A DNA stretch of 64,000 nucleotides from Syngnathus acus (taxonomy: Eukaryota > Chordata > Actinopteri > Syngnathiformes > Syngnathidae): contig NC_051092.1 of the NCBI RefSeq assembly GCF_901709675.1, positions 3,786,491 to 3,850,490 of the forward strand, written 5' to 3'. Below are positions 43,556 through 56,000 of this stretch, piece after piece. Within the stretch, counting starts at the first letter, position 1; the number at the start of each line of letters is the position of its first letter. Both the position numbers and the translations under genes were made by a program. The notes under the pieces were generated by a model. That model was not told where the DNA came from. It made no database searches and saw nothing but the letters and a program-made list of their open reading frames with translations.

Positions 43556-43778
43556 GTAGGAGCAATTCATTTTCTTTGCTTTCTGCAAAATATTATTCAT
43601 TATTTGTCTTAGGGAACTGGAGTACCAAAACCGTCCATGCAAGCACGGGACGCTTGTCTGTGAGTGTTGCAACACGACAACACTCGCTGGCGTCTCCGGG
43701 AAGTGAAAGTGGACTTGATCAGCGCAAGTTCCTTCCTCTGGAAGATTTACAGGTTTCACAATGTTCACTTGTTCCCAG
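43556..43778 (+). other. Possible 5' UTR intron of the CD2-like gene
   Basis: A donor-like CTCAG|GTAGGA lies at 43,555/43,556 and an acceptor TTGTTCCCAG at 43,778, leaving 54 bases of leader before the ATG. Both sites are good but unproven. If real, the EICE motif would lie in the intron. Confidence 0.25.
43699..43708 (+). promoter_or_regulatory. Ets-IRF composite element upstream of the CD2-like gene
   Basis: GGAAGTGAAA fits the EICE consensus GGAAnnGAAA, bound by PU.1/SpiB with IRF4/IRF8 in lymphoid and myeloid cells. It lies 125 bases before the ATG at 43,833. A ten-base match can arise by chance. Confidence 0.3.
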
Positions 43779-43832
43779 TAGCCTCCTACACTGCTTGTTA
43801 GCTTTCTGTCTCCTTTTTATACATCTCGAGTC

Positions 43833-44828
43833 ATGTACGCCGGCATCATGCTCTTCGTGATTGCTCTGCGTGGATCCTTTGCGAGCGCCGACAAGGACAC
43901 GTGTGACTTGTACGCCGCCGTCGGACAAATGGTGGAGCTTCCGTTTGTTTATAACCAACTGGCCAACACTGACGCGCTGAGCTGGACTCACAACGGCACC
44001 ATCATTTTCAACCGGGAGCAAACCAGAGTGTCCATCGGGAAACCGGAGGACGTCTCCAAGACCGGATCGCTCCTGTTGAAGAACCTGAAGCTCTCCAGCG
44101 GGGGGTTGTACCAGGCCATCGTGCGCAAACCCAATTGGACTCTGGTCAGCGAGTGGACCGGCCGTCTCTGCACCTTGGACAAGGTGTCGCAACCGCGACT
44201 CGGTTACCTCTGTGACCTGCAAATCGGGTTTGTCAATCTAAGCTGCCACGCGGCCAATCCTCACGATTTGTCCTTCTCGTGGTCCGTCAATGATATCGTC
44301 TTATCGGGTGCCACCAAGCAGACTTTGAACGTATCACTGGACAGGGAGAAGAGTTTCACATGTAGGGTAAGGAACAGATTCAGCACGGAGAAGAGCGACA
44401 CTGTTCGTCCAGTTTGTAAAAATCCACTGGCGACTTCACCGGCGATGCCGTCAACTCTGTCTTGTTTGACATCCAAAACGATCATCGCCATACTGGCGGG
44501 AGAAGCAGCGCTGTTTCTTCTTCTGCTCGTCATCGTCGCCGCGTTGTGTCGTCGGCCAGGACGGGACGAAACGCGCCTTTCGGGGAAAGAAGGTTTCAGA
44601 ATGGTTTCCGTAAAACAGCAGAGATCTGAGCTCAGCAGCCCAGATTACGAAACCATGAACCCCGCTGATGTTGGCGCTCCAGCTTTTCCAGAACCTTCCA
44701 CCAGAATTTGCCACCCGAGTGCTTCGACGCCCGGTGAAAACCTTCCACAGCCTGAGCAAGCTGCTACCAAAGACCCCTCACCTGTGCCAAAACCCAGGAC
44801 CAAAAACCCACAGACACCAAATATGTGA
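43833..44828 (+). CDS. CD2/SLAM-family immunoglobulin receptor, single coding exon
   Basis: 331 residues, type I membrane protein, intact. The signal peptide is residues 1-19. An Ig V-like domain (about 22-115) keeps Trp51 but lacks the canonical disulfide, as in CD2 domain 1 (SSGGLYQAIV replaces the usual D-G-Y-C motif). A C2-like domain (about 120-197) has four cysteines, 127, 138, 177 and 195, the two-disulfide pattern of CD2-family domain 2. N-glycosylation sites are at Asn54, 101, 135 and 166. The transmembrane helix is about 216-238. The 92-residue tail has a YETM motif (Tyr272) and ends proline-rich with PVPKPR (317-322), the P-x-P-x-P-R motif bound by CD2AP/CIN85 and present in mammalian CD2. 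Human CD2 has 351 residues in five exons; here everything is in one exon, suggesting a retrocopy. Expected role: lymphocyte adhesion or costimulation. Confidence 0.8.
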   Translation: MYAGIMLFVIALRGSFASADKDTCDLYAAVGQMVELPFVYNQLANTDALSWTHNGTIIFNREQTRVSIGKPEDVSKTGSLLLKNLKLSSGGLYQAIVRKPNWTLVSEWTGRLCTLDKVSQPRLGYLCDLQIGFVNLSCHAANPHDLSFSWSVNDIVLSGATKQTLNVSLDREKSFTCRVRNRFSTEKSDTVRPVCKNPLATSPAMPSTLSCLTSKTIIAILAGEAALFLLLLVIVAALCRRPGRDETRLSGKEGFRMVSVKQQRSELSSPDYETMNPADVGAPAFPEPSTRICHPSASTPGENLPQPEQAATKDPSPVPKPRTKNPQTPNM

Positions 44829-44858
44829 AGTTCTTAGAGGGCAATGAATCGATTGCAA

Positions 44859-44960
44859 CTGGACCTTTCTGGTTGTCTTAGAAGACGTTTTGTCTCTCAC
44901 CCAAGCAGGCTTGATCAGGTGAGATCCGAAACGTCTTCTCAGACAACCAGAAGAGTCCAG
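44859..44960 (+). repeat. Inverted repeat in the 3' UTR of the CD2-like gene
   Basis: Arms 44,859-44,901 and 44,918-44,960 (43 bases each, about 37 paired) are separated by 16 bases. It starts 30 bases after the stop codon. The arms include GGTTGTCTTAGAAGACGTTT, a string of a style seen in dispersed fish repeats. The RNA would fold into a long hairpin. Confidence 0.8.
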
Positions 44961-45159
44961 ATTGATGTGTTCTTTGAATTCAGTTTCGTGGGACAGAAAT
45001 TGTCCGCATGCGTCTGTAAATTACGTTTGTCATGATGTCATTGTCAATGGACGTGGAAGAAATCTTTCATCAAGACCTCGAGAAAATGTGTTGTCGTCAT
45101 CTCCATGTTATAAATATTGCTGCATGCCATGTCGATGTAATAATGTTTAACATATGTAT

Positions 45160-45165
45160 AATAAA
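45160..45165 (+). terminator. Polyadenylation signal of the CD2-like gene
   Basis: AATAAA 332 bases after the stop codon, followed within 20-30 bases by a GT-rich stretch (CATGTGTGTTTTAATTT) that suits a downstream element. Confidence 0.65.
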
Positions 45166-46961
45166 TGTATCCATGTGTGTTTTAATTTCATGTTGACGTT
45201 AAGACATCCTTGGAAAAAAAAACAACACTTCTCACCATCTGGTTAAATTTGGCCTATTTTGGAGGTGGAACTGACTATTATCAGCTTTCTAAAAGATTTC
45301 TATAGATAAATGTATCATTAAAATTCTTTTAAAAAATACTATTAATTTTGTTTTTATTCTACTTGTAAATTTTGTATTTGTCATTTTTTGTAAGTAAATT
45401 GTAAATTTAACATTTGTAATGTTATAACCCAGGTCAAACCCCCAAAAATGTTTAGATTCATCTTCAATTAATTTCACAACGTACTCCAAAAAATAGGGTA
45501 ATTTTGCATTGATATTTGACTCTACCATTCTAGCAATTCCATTCTTCGACGGCGTTGCAGTGAAATAAAGTCGATCTTCCATTTCAAACTCGGCGCAGTA
45601 AGCGGCTTATCTGTGTCAAACACCAGCCTTTGTTCCGGCTTCTTACATTTTCAACATTCTCTTGCTGAAAATGTGCTTGCTTGCAAGAAGTTATTAAAAG
45701 AAGCAACAAGCACCAAAAAAAAAAATCAACAGAGGAAAGGATTAGCTAAGGCAAATATCTATTATCCGCAACGGGCAAGTGTTAATCCGCACATGAAAGT
45801 GTCCGCCGTCTGGCCTAATGCTGTGTGACAGCCTCATAATGGAGCACGGTGGCAGAAAACCAACTCGCAATGTCATCTTTTGTCCACGCCGGCGCACCGA
45901 TCCGTTTGGGAGCGCCGAGCCCGCCGACGCGTCTCCAAGAAGCCGGCACGCCACTTCCGATTGCGTTTTGTTTAATGAGACAAATCTCATATGCATTCCG
46001 CAGATTGGCTCTGAGACGGCGTCGACCTTTTTGATGGCGGCATGCGGGTAAAACAAAAAAAAAGTGGCTCAATTACCCACGGAAAGTATTTATGCCCGCG
46101 TCAGATGGATCGCGAGGCCGCCCGCCATCTGCCAAGTCTGCGGAATGTACCGAGCAAATCAGAAAATCAGAGGTTAGCGGACGCTGCAGGCTGTTTGGAA
46201 TCAGATTCGTCGGGGAGGGAAACGGTTTGCATTCTTGCGCAACAGTTTGTTTATCTCAAGTCAATTTGGATTTTTTAATGATGTCGACCCAAGATGAGGG
46301 ATTCAAATGAGGTCGATTGAAAATGAATTGAAATTCTCACACATGGTTCGATTCTTTGAAAAACTGCAGTATCAATTTTTTGGGGGGGTTTCCGCATGAC
46401 AAAAGTTGCAGACTGGTTGTAAAAGTGCATTCAAAAGTCCGCTTATAATAGTATACGGGCTGCAATCATTAAAGTAGTCAGGATGTTGCTCACTCTTTTA
46501 TTTGTCGCCAGGTGGAATTCGGCGCTTTGTATTTATTTGGGATGCGTTTATGAAATCCAGGTGAAGTGCCTACTCGCCATCAGCTGTCGACTCAAAAGTT
46601 CAGTCGGCCGGTGCTTTTTAAAGCTTTTAAAGCTGCACTATCATTTCCACCGGCTCTCTAATAAAAAGGCTTCTATCGGGGCAAATTACCCATCCATGCT
46701 CTTGCACCTGATAGAAATCAGATGGAGGAAAGGGAAAAAAAAATCTAACTTGTACTTTAATCAGCATCTCGTGTGTACACACACGACATTTAGCAAATGT
46801 AACATTCTTGTGCCAATGTTAACTTAAAACGTGGCACTGAATACAAATATTTTTTTTTGTATTTTGGCTGGGGTTTGTCCCAGATTGCCAATATGGCTTT
46901 TTTTGGTGTAGATAGTTTGAGGTTTAAGTTTTTGAGAGAAAAGGGGAGCCTTTTTTCAGCC

Positions 46962-47330
46962 TTGTCAAGTCAAGTCAAGTCAAGTTTATTTGTATAGCCC
47001 TAAATCACAAGCAGTCTCAAAGGGCTTCACATAGACAAAAATTGACAATTATTCTCAAGGCATCCCCTGGTCTTAAGCTCCCAAAAGGGCAAGGAAAAAC
47101 TCAAAAACCCCTGCCCGGGGAAAATGAGAAACCTTGAGAAGGGACCACAGATGGAAGGATCCCCCTTTCAGGATCACCAGGTTGTAATGGATGCAGAGAG
47201 GGCACAAATAATACATAATATGAAAATCAAAAAAGTGGATGTCCAAGTCAGAGCGAAGGGCTGCCGGAGGAGCCCTCTACTATCCTGGCAGTGGAGGTTG
47301 AGCTGCAGTTCCCCCAACCTGAATTGGCCC
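46962..47330. mobile_element. Dispersed teleost repeat (TTTATTTGTATAGCCC type)
   Basis: Preceded by four GTCAA repeats, then TTTATTTGTATAGCCCTAAA, CAGTCTCAAAGGGCTTCACA and AGAAACCTTGAGAAGGGACC. These are hallmarks of a very common fish interspersed repeat. It supports a teleost origin; the exact class was not determined. Confidence 0.7.
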
Positions 47331-48469
47331 ACGAGAACGTATTTATGTGGGGGATAATGGCGTGTCGGTGAATCCGTGCGACAAAAGATGAGAGAGGTGT
47401 AAAGGTGTGACGGGGGGAGCCTGACAACGCTGCGTTTTTGCTTTGGCTATGTGACGTCTATCTCGGGAAGCATCAGTGCAACACAACGGGAGGCCTCGCT
47501 GTGTGGCCCGGTTTCTTCCCTTTGAAAGCCACTCTGGTTCCGAGCTAACCTCACCTGGAAAAAAAATGCTTTTAAAAGTACTTTTATCTCTCAAATAGAT
47601 AAGCCCAATAATGTGTTTGTATTTTGTTCATGGTTACCATGGAGATGAGCTGGGCTGTTTTTTTTCCACAATTGCTCAGGAATAACCTTGTCAATTGAAA
47701 TCTAAAGTGAGTCCAAAATGCTAACATTTGGGATTCTAACATGAAGCTAGGTTGATTGGAACTTTCTGTTCACCTTAAAAGTCTAATGCTATGCTAACAA
47801 TTGGTATGCTACTATATAGCAACTTCCATTTTGTTGACCACTGCAGCCCATTCAACAACAAACGCTCATGCTAACGTTAGCCTTACACATCGTAGTGCCT
47901 TCAGCGTTAGATATTATAGTGTCAAACTCCTCTAATTGTTTAATAGCATGTATTATTCTAGGGCTGATATATTCAGTGTGGCATGTTTTTCTCCCCTGTG
48001 GTATTATTTAGAATCAGAACACATGTAATCACATGTCTAACACATCTTCCAGGCCAATAAATCTTAGTCAAATGAGCTCCTTATGGCGGCTGATAGACAT
48101 TGACGCTTCTTACGCCAGCAAAACGTGCAGGCGAGCAGCTGGGAGGTCGACGTCGTGACTCACAAATCCCATTTAGGCCGTTACGTAGCGTGTGAGGAGC
48201 TCGTGAGAGTCCTTTTCACTTAGATTTCAGGCAATATACCGAGATGTTCTTGTGAAACGCAGTTGATTTGCAAGCATGTTTTGAACCGACGAGGGGAAGT
48301 TTAAATGGATTTTTGTTGTGTAGTGAAGTAAATGCACGCTAGTTACGTTTCATGTTTCCGAACAGCTGTTGTCGCTCATCGGGCGAAACCTCAAGTTCGG
48401 TTTGTGTGTAATTTTTCTAAATTACATGTAAATCACTCTGACACATAATAGACTGGATTTTTTTTTGGG

Positions 48470-48486
48470 GGGGGGGGGGGGGGGGG
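48470..48486. repeat. Poly-G run
   Basis: A G homopolymer of about 17 or more bases after an 8-base T run. A likely place for length errors. Similar homopolymers: poly-C then poly-A at 16,079-16,110, poly-C at 62,880-62,902. Confidence 0.95.
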
Positions 48487-51400
48487 ATTTATGGAACGTT
48501 TACATATATACAAAAAAAATGCAACTTTTCCATTCATTTATCCGAAGACACCTTACGCTCTTGCTTTGACACAGAATATTAATACTGTTAAGTAGGATGT
48601 TCAAACGCAATTGTTCAAAATACATTTAACCGTGAGAAATTTCTTGCGGTAACGCAGGTCAACGTGGTTGACGTGAAAAACAGAACAAAGGTAACATTTA
48701 AACCCCTCCAGAGTGTTAAAGCTGTTAAAAATAATTAGGCCACCTTTCTCCAACTCCACTAGTTTTGTGGAGGGTCCTGACTGCTCCCACACTATCGCCT
48801 ATGAGGACCTTTGCCGCCTTTTTTCCAAACTATGCTGACACAGAGCAACATTTTCCAGGCGGAAAGTATTTTCCATGAGGAAAACACTGTGCCACTGGTG
48901 CTAATTGTGTGCATGTCCTTGTTTAACTCAGGATGGTTAAAACCTCTTGGATAAAAATCTTGACCCAACTCGGCCAAATCCTCAACCCATTGTGCTGGGT
49001 ATATAAATGACCAGACATTGCCTTGGTTCCTTAACCAGCACTTCCTCAATCATCTTGTGTCCAATATCATTCATCAAATCAAAATGACCACTGAACAAAC
49101 CTCCATGAAATTTTAAAGACGAGCTGAAAATTGTGAGTACGCATGACGCCCCCTCCCAGGGGTCCAACATGGAAACCATTTGCCCCTGAAATATTTCCTG
49201 GGTGGCACTAGTGTCTCGGTGCACATGTGTGTGGGGGCTTTCGCGGATTTTCGAGTAGACATGGAGCATTAAAGATGAATTTGATACAGGGGAAGACCAA
49301 CTGTTGCGTTGTGGGGTGTCTGCGAGATAAGAGTTATGGACTTGATCGGTTTTATGTTGAATTAGTGAGAATGTGTTGATTCTTTTTTAAAAGTAACATA
49401 CCCAAATAATAATACATTAAAAAAAATTCAAAAGTACTGTTCATTATAAATATTTATTTATTAAGGGGCAGCGAACTCAATAAAAAAAAAAACATTCCAC
49501 ATGCCATTTGTGTCGGTAGTTACATGTTGTTTTGCCACCATCTGCCGGCAGTACTAAGTAATTACACTACATTTAGGACGTCCCCGTTTATTTGGAATCA
49601 TTAATTCGTGTACTTTAATAATTTTTATCATTAATCAAGACTTTCGGTTTTCTTTCGATAATTATATATTTTTGTTTAATTATTCTGCGTTTTGTAATAT
49701 TTAACCAATATTACAATTATTAAATAAATGTCTTCATGATAATTTCTTCAATATAATTTTCCCTTTTTCTTTTAAATGATTATTTTTATTTAATTGATTT
49801 TTTAGTTTAATTTCGGAAAGGATATTTTAATAATTACGTACTCCAGTGACGTGCGGTGCGGTACCCCCCCGGGTAAAATTTGTCCGGCACCTGACCGTGT
49901 CACAAAAAAGGTTGGGGAACGCTGCTCTAGTGTGGCTTATTCATTATTTAATTTGAACTATTTTAATTAAAATCTCATATCAGCAGTCTTCACACATAAA
50001 ACCACTCAATAAAGCATGTTTTCGATCGTGCGTACCACTCCGTTTGAAAAGACATGCTCCGAAGTCCCGTTGTCCGAATCATACCTTTTAACTCCGGAGT
50101 TGCTCTTCCTTTACTGATAACCTCTTGCTTCGACCGAAAATCCATCGTTGAAAATCGTTTGGATATGTAATCCTCCATTGTAAAACGAAATGTAAAAACG
50201 GAGGAAGAAAACCAAACAAAAAAAAAAAAAAAAAATGTAAAACGAAAAAAATGGACGACGGCTCCTCAGGTGTTCACAGTAAATATCTATAAGATCTCTT
50301 ATTCTACAGGCAGGTACATGAAGCATCCCGGGATCACTAGCACCCCCTGCCGTAAGGCTGGAGAACCTTTTTTGTAGCCTCCGTAAGGTTTCTTTTCAAA
50401 GCCGTTTTGTTCATCTAAAAAACACAACGTTACAGACAGATGACAAAAAATAAGATATTATATACACCAGCTTAACTACGGAAATTAGTTAATATAGCCA
50501 CAGTGTTTGAACACTTAAACAGCGACATAAAGACAGAGAGCAGTTCTGTCTAATTGCATCGGCAGCCGTGTGATTACGCAATCCTCAGAGGCTAGACAGG
50601 AAGTTGGCTCCTCCGAGCGAATCGTCTTCGATTTTAAAATAACTATAAAAATTCAGCAATTTTGGTTCAAAATGATTCAAATTTATTGAAATTAAAAGGA
50701 AAACGACTTTATAATAAAAACAATTGAATTTGTTTTTCCCCTTTTCATGATGGCAGGGGAGGCCGTAGGTGCCTTATCCAATTATACCCGCTAGATGTCA
50801 CTGTTTACCCAGAAAAGAACACTTCTGTTGGGTCACAGGGTACAAACCGACCATCAAGCACATTTACATAAATACTTCAACAAATTGGCAATGTTTAGAG
50901 AATTCGCTTTTTTTTTTTAAGAATGTGAAGCATACAATTGCTTAAAATTGTAAATCCGTCTTTTTGATGAAATAACCCCACTAAAATTACATTTGATGTT
51001 TCATTTTTAGAGAGTCAAATGTTAGCATTTTCCCCAAGCATGTGGCAGATCATGCAAGATTGTGCAGAATGCATTTCATAGTAAACATCAATCATCGCCC
51101 TCTCTTTTATGACAATTCTCTTTGCAGCTCAGTTTGTGTTTTATGCCGAGAAACCTTTTCCTGAGCGGGGAAGATAAGTGCGACTCTTAAGAGAGCAAAG
51201 CAGAGGGAAACAGCTCTGAAGGGGGAGTGACTGTCATGCATCAGGTCCCTAAATCCTCAGATTAGATTTTTAGGAACAGAGGCGGCCATCTGGCAGGAAA
51301 TCAAAGGGGCTCTTGAAGGACCAGAGGATCTGTTTTCAATGTACAAAGTTATCTCTTATGAAAGCGACTGCTGCATAAACATTGCCTTTTGCTGAGGTAC

Positions 51401-52431
51401 CTGCACCTTTGTCCCAAAAAAAAACAAATTCAGTGAAATTCAGTGCTTGGCTAATGTCGCTCATGTGTCGTGACACAATGAGTCATACGGCGGAACCTTT
51501 AAAAAGATGATTGAAGGGATTTCATTTCATGATTTATTATTCCTTATTCTCCAGTGTTAGTAGTGGCAAGACATACGATTGTACGATTAGTAAGAAAGCA
51601 CCATCATAAATCATTTCTTTTTTTTTTATACAGGCTACATACTGTACTGTACATACTGTATAGGTAACATTAGCATTCATTAAAAAAAACATCTTTGGAT
51701 AAAACGGCAGGCAGACAAGCACGCTCTCTGCAATGCCCATTTTTCATACTGTACTTAGCGCACGGTTCAAGTATGAATATTACAAACAACAACTCACATC
51801 ATAAGTTACAACTCTTCACGGTTATTACAAAGAACAGGATTACATCTCTACAAAAATGTTTGGCACATAGTGCGTCAAGTATTCTTTACATTTTCTGATA
51901 CAGACCTCATAGCATGGTTGGCCTTCATCCATATGAAGGTTTTCTAGCTGCTCATTGACTTTTTTTTTTTTAATATTCATTTCAGTTTTCTTTTATTCAA
52001 CCAATACAAGCTGCGTTGTACTCCATCTAACTTTGGTTAAAGCTTTTTTTTTTTTATATCGAGTTAAGCTAAATGATGCGGGTAGTAACGATTCTTACGG
52101 CAATACACGGCTCGGACAAAAGTAATGGGACATGCACACCGGTAGTGAAAATAGAAAATAAAAAATAAAGATGCTTGTTTCAATAATATTATACAAATCT
52201 ATGTTATACCAGCGACCTACGTATAGTGAGAACCACTCTTAATTAGTTTTGCGTTCAATTAAACAAGCACAGATTTCAAAGCAAGAAAGTAAACGTGTGA
52301 TTTTTGTCATGTAAAATACATGTGTGGACTCAATAAAGGTTCAGAAACAACAAGCCCTCATTGACTGTCCCAAAACTTTTGCCCATGAAATTTAAATCCG
52401 ATACCCTTTGCGGCTACAACCTAATGCAAGC

Positions 52432-52437
52432 TTTATT
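52432..52437 (-). terminator. Candidate polyadenylation signal of adamts20
   Basis: AATAAA on the minus strand about 560 bases past the stop codon at 52,994. It is the first canonical signal noted beyond the stop, but other sites further on cannot be excluded. Confidence 0.35.
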
Positions 52438-52993
52438 TTGACGGCCACGGTTTGCGAGGTAATCATTCGAGCACCATTCAGGACATTGGTGGTTATTTGC
52501 TACACAAAGCGGACGCAACAACAACAACAACAACCTGGCGACGGCTGCTGCTTCTGAATTTGTAACGGTTAGCACGCACAGGTGGTTCCGAAATAAATAT
52601 GGTCAAACATCAAAATGCGGAGTTAGGGGATGCGGGTAACATTAAACGTGCGCAAACGAGAACGTGATGTCTGTCAGTCAGTCAGTCAGTCACTTCTTGA
52701 GTACTTTTGCAGGGCGGGGAAACTAAAGTTAAAAAGATATACTGTTGGTAGTCTTCCGGCGATCTCCAGTGTGTGAATTATTTAAGGTAGGTCAACAGTC
52801 TCTCATAAGTGTCAGGCGTCTTTGATTATCATTCATCAAATACCGACAATTCCACTTTAAAGGCATCGTAATAAGACAGTCGCCGCGTGCTTTGGTGAAG
52901 TCGATACAGTTTTTTCTTTTTTCAACATGCTGGCAGATGTCGATGGGGTCCTATCAACTATTTTTTGCTGGTCAGTAGCATTCGACGAGATCC

Positions 52994-53083
52994 TCAGTAG
53001 ACCTGAAGGAGGAACCCGTTGTGCGCCTGAGGAACGCACTTCCCACAGAAACCACCGCAGCGGCCATAGATTCTTGTGCCGTC
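52994..53083 (-). CDS. adamts20: adamts20 last exon, end of GON domain and stop
   Basis: 90 bases with the stop TGA at 52,996-52,994. Encodes [20 protein letters not shown] and HNGFLLQVY. Acceptor CTGTAG|GAC. The C-G-G-x-C-G-K-C cluster is typical of the GON C-terminus. Confidence 0.92.
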   Translation of the reverse strand, partial: DGTRIYGRCGGFCGKCVPQAHNGFLLQVY

Positions 53084-56000
53084 CTACAGACAAGTGGGAC
53101 AATGGGGAAATATAAGACAAGAAATGTTCTTCGTCAAATTCCCCTACTGTTTTTGACTCATTGAAAACAGCCACTTAGGTAAGTAACAAACAGTTCCATA
53201 CCTCCGACCTGTGGACCTTGACAGAAACGTAATTGCCCTGAGATGTCCATTTGGTGGCCTCGGCCACTCTGAGCCCGGTGCCGATCAAATTGATGCTGAA
53301 CTGTCCCTGCAAGTATCCACAAGTCAGTCCCTGTGCCATAAAGGCAAGAGGTCGAAATTGTTTCACCAACCTGTGGACACTTGGCGGCGCTGTAACAGTC
53401 ACCGGCCGTGGCAAAGGGCACAGGTCGACCAACAGGAGTGTGGGAGTAGCGTAAGTCGGTGACTGAGCAACAGCAAAGAAAAAAACAATTTAAGGACGGC
53501 ACCAAACTTCTGAACAAAAAATCAACATTAGGTGCTCATTTTGCAGCTTTTTTTTGTTTTTTAACAAAATAACTTAATTCAAAGTTGTCATATTATTATG
53601 GTACTATGTTTGTTCGACTCAGGAAAATATTACAGTACAGTAAGACGCACTGTAAACTCAACTAAGAAACATTTGCCATCTAGAGGTGATTGGTGATACT
53701 ACAACTTAAAACTATTCATAGTTTGGCACATGCAGATTTGCATATTCGCTGACTTTTTTCAGCATAGATTTATTTTTCAGGATTCCCCCAGTTTTTAGTT
53801 GAAAAATGTAAATTGGAACTTCCATCAGTGTTTATAGTTTTGGGGTTTGTAAAATAAAGTCTTTGGGAAAAACCAATCAAGAGGCCACACAAATGATGAA
53901 TGGTAACGTCAAACCGACAAAAGCAAACATAACAGAGTAAACATAAACCCGGCACTGAATTTGACCCCAAAACTATTGAATTATGCATGTGAGGACTAAA
54001 AGAATAAATTTAGCCAATCCTGCAATGAATCATGCCAAAAAGGGGCCAACCCCAATTTTTTTAAAATTGATTTATGAATTGATTAAGAGGTATATGCCAA
54101 TAATTTCAGCGCGGGAAAAAAAACGACTCGAGGCACAGAATCTCATCAGTCTTCATCTTGAAGTCATCTTGCGTCTCTCCGCCTCTTTTTCAAGCTGCCA
54201 AATCCAAATGAGTACCATGCAGAGGGAGGATGAGAGCACAAGCTATTTGGATGAAGAGAACGGGATCGCTTCTCCGCACACATGCTAATTCACTAATCAC
54301 AGAAGGGAGGTCGAGCTGACTCTTGTCATCACTTAGCCCTCGGATGATTTATTGATCAATATCCGATGCTGATGCGACTCATATCGTGATATCTCGCCCG
54401 GGCGCATGCCTGCACGTGCACACATGGAGGTGTTTGGAATGAGCTCAGAAGGTCATCTCAACATTTTTTTTTTTTTTGCAAAGGGGATTTTGCGAAACCG
54501 ATCCCCGATGACGCACTCCCGTGTGTGGTCTGGCTGTGGCAGACGGGCAATCACTAAGTAATTACTCACTGAGTATCCTCAGGGTGCTCAGGTCCAGACG
54601 GACCTTGTGGAAGAGGGTGTAGCCCGCCGCGGCGTAGTCGTTCCTGCAGTTGCAGTCCTGCCTTCGGCTGCCGTTGTAGGGGCATTCGAAGGGGTTCAGC
54701 AGCCTTCGCGGATGAGACGATGACAGTTTAAGCGGGGTGATGCAAACTGACAATCGGGTGAAAATTTCAGCATTTTCCTTCCTTTGCGATAAAAATCCGC
54801 AAACACAAGATTCCTGAGTGACAGTTATGATTCTAATTTCTGTCTTTATGTGTAACTAGCCTCAAAAGTGGATCACCCTTTAGGAAATAAGAACCAATGC
54901 TAACAGCTTCAAGCGCCCCCTGGAGGCCAATCGAATGGAGCGCAAAGTGCACTTATTACTACAAATGATAATGCGAATCGCTACTTGAAGTCAGTTTTAA
55001 ATGGTAGCTGCTCATTATGCAACAGATCAAATTATTTAAAGCATAATTCACAAGTTTATTGTTTTAATAAGTGTTAAAGTACAAATTATTAATACTGCAG
55101 AATTCCCACATGCTGTATTAATGTGCAGTTTACTACTCCTTTGCATCTGCTAACCAAGATTTCTCTGTAATGACAATGAAGTTGTAAAATAACCAAAAAA
55201 ATAGTAAATATTACAAGTACCTTATTAGGGTTGACATTTTAATGTTTAAATCATGATAATTATTCAAATCTGACTCCCCCCTCTCCCCCATGTACCTGTA
55301 GCCGTACACCTCCGAGTAATTATCCGTCTGGCCGCTACGCAGCGTCACATACTCCTTGGGGGAATCGGTTTGCATCTCCGCGCAGTAAATCTGCAGAAGA
55401 AGAAAGAGCAGGTAAGTACATGCCGAGACTCACAAAGTACGTGCAGACACACCTGAAGGATGCGCGACTTGACTTTGAGGTAATATTCCCCGTCCATCCT
55501 GACGCCTTGCCGTATCTGGACCTCCCGGCACGAGGCGAATAACTGGCCTTGAGGGGAAACAATAAGACGGCAGGTGATAAAACACAGTATACTTTCAAAG
55601 TATTTGCCTTCTTGCTCTGTCTTGACAAGACTGATCCCACCCTCGGCAATTAAAAGTTCATGTCGGAGGAAGTTGTGAGTCATAGGAATAAAAGTCTTAT
55701 TGATGGAATGAAAAGATGAACTTGACAAAGATAAACATCAACATGATGAATGTTTCCTTAAAGGGAGAGCTGTTGTATTAAATGTTTCATGATGTGTGTT
55801 GCCTGCTCCAGTTTGCCCGGAGCCCCTCAGTGGCTGTATCGTGCTGATTAGCATTAATACTCCAGCGCAGTACTGGCTCTCGTCCGAGCATATCGTTTTA
55901 ATTTCGCCGCGGACCGACTTGGCAGAGACCGGCCGGGCAAACGCGCAAAGTCTGGCCCGCTGCCGACTTGTGAAGAGCTCGCAAGTTCACAATGAAGGCG

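Larger units (their letters stand above)
45230..52430. other. Intergenic region between the CD2-like gene and adamts20
   Basis: No exon-like sequence recognised. Holds the dispersed repeat at 46,965-47,330, a poly-G run at 48,470-48,486, a hAT-like tail at about 49,858-49,935 (GGTTGGGGAACGCTGCTCTAG style) and several AT-rich stretches, notably 49,380-49,850. Confidence 0.5.

Noticed and set aside
43719-44222. 167-codon open frame on the minus strand
   Set aside because: Antisense shadow of the CD2-like gene.
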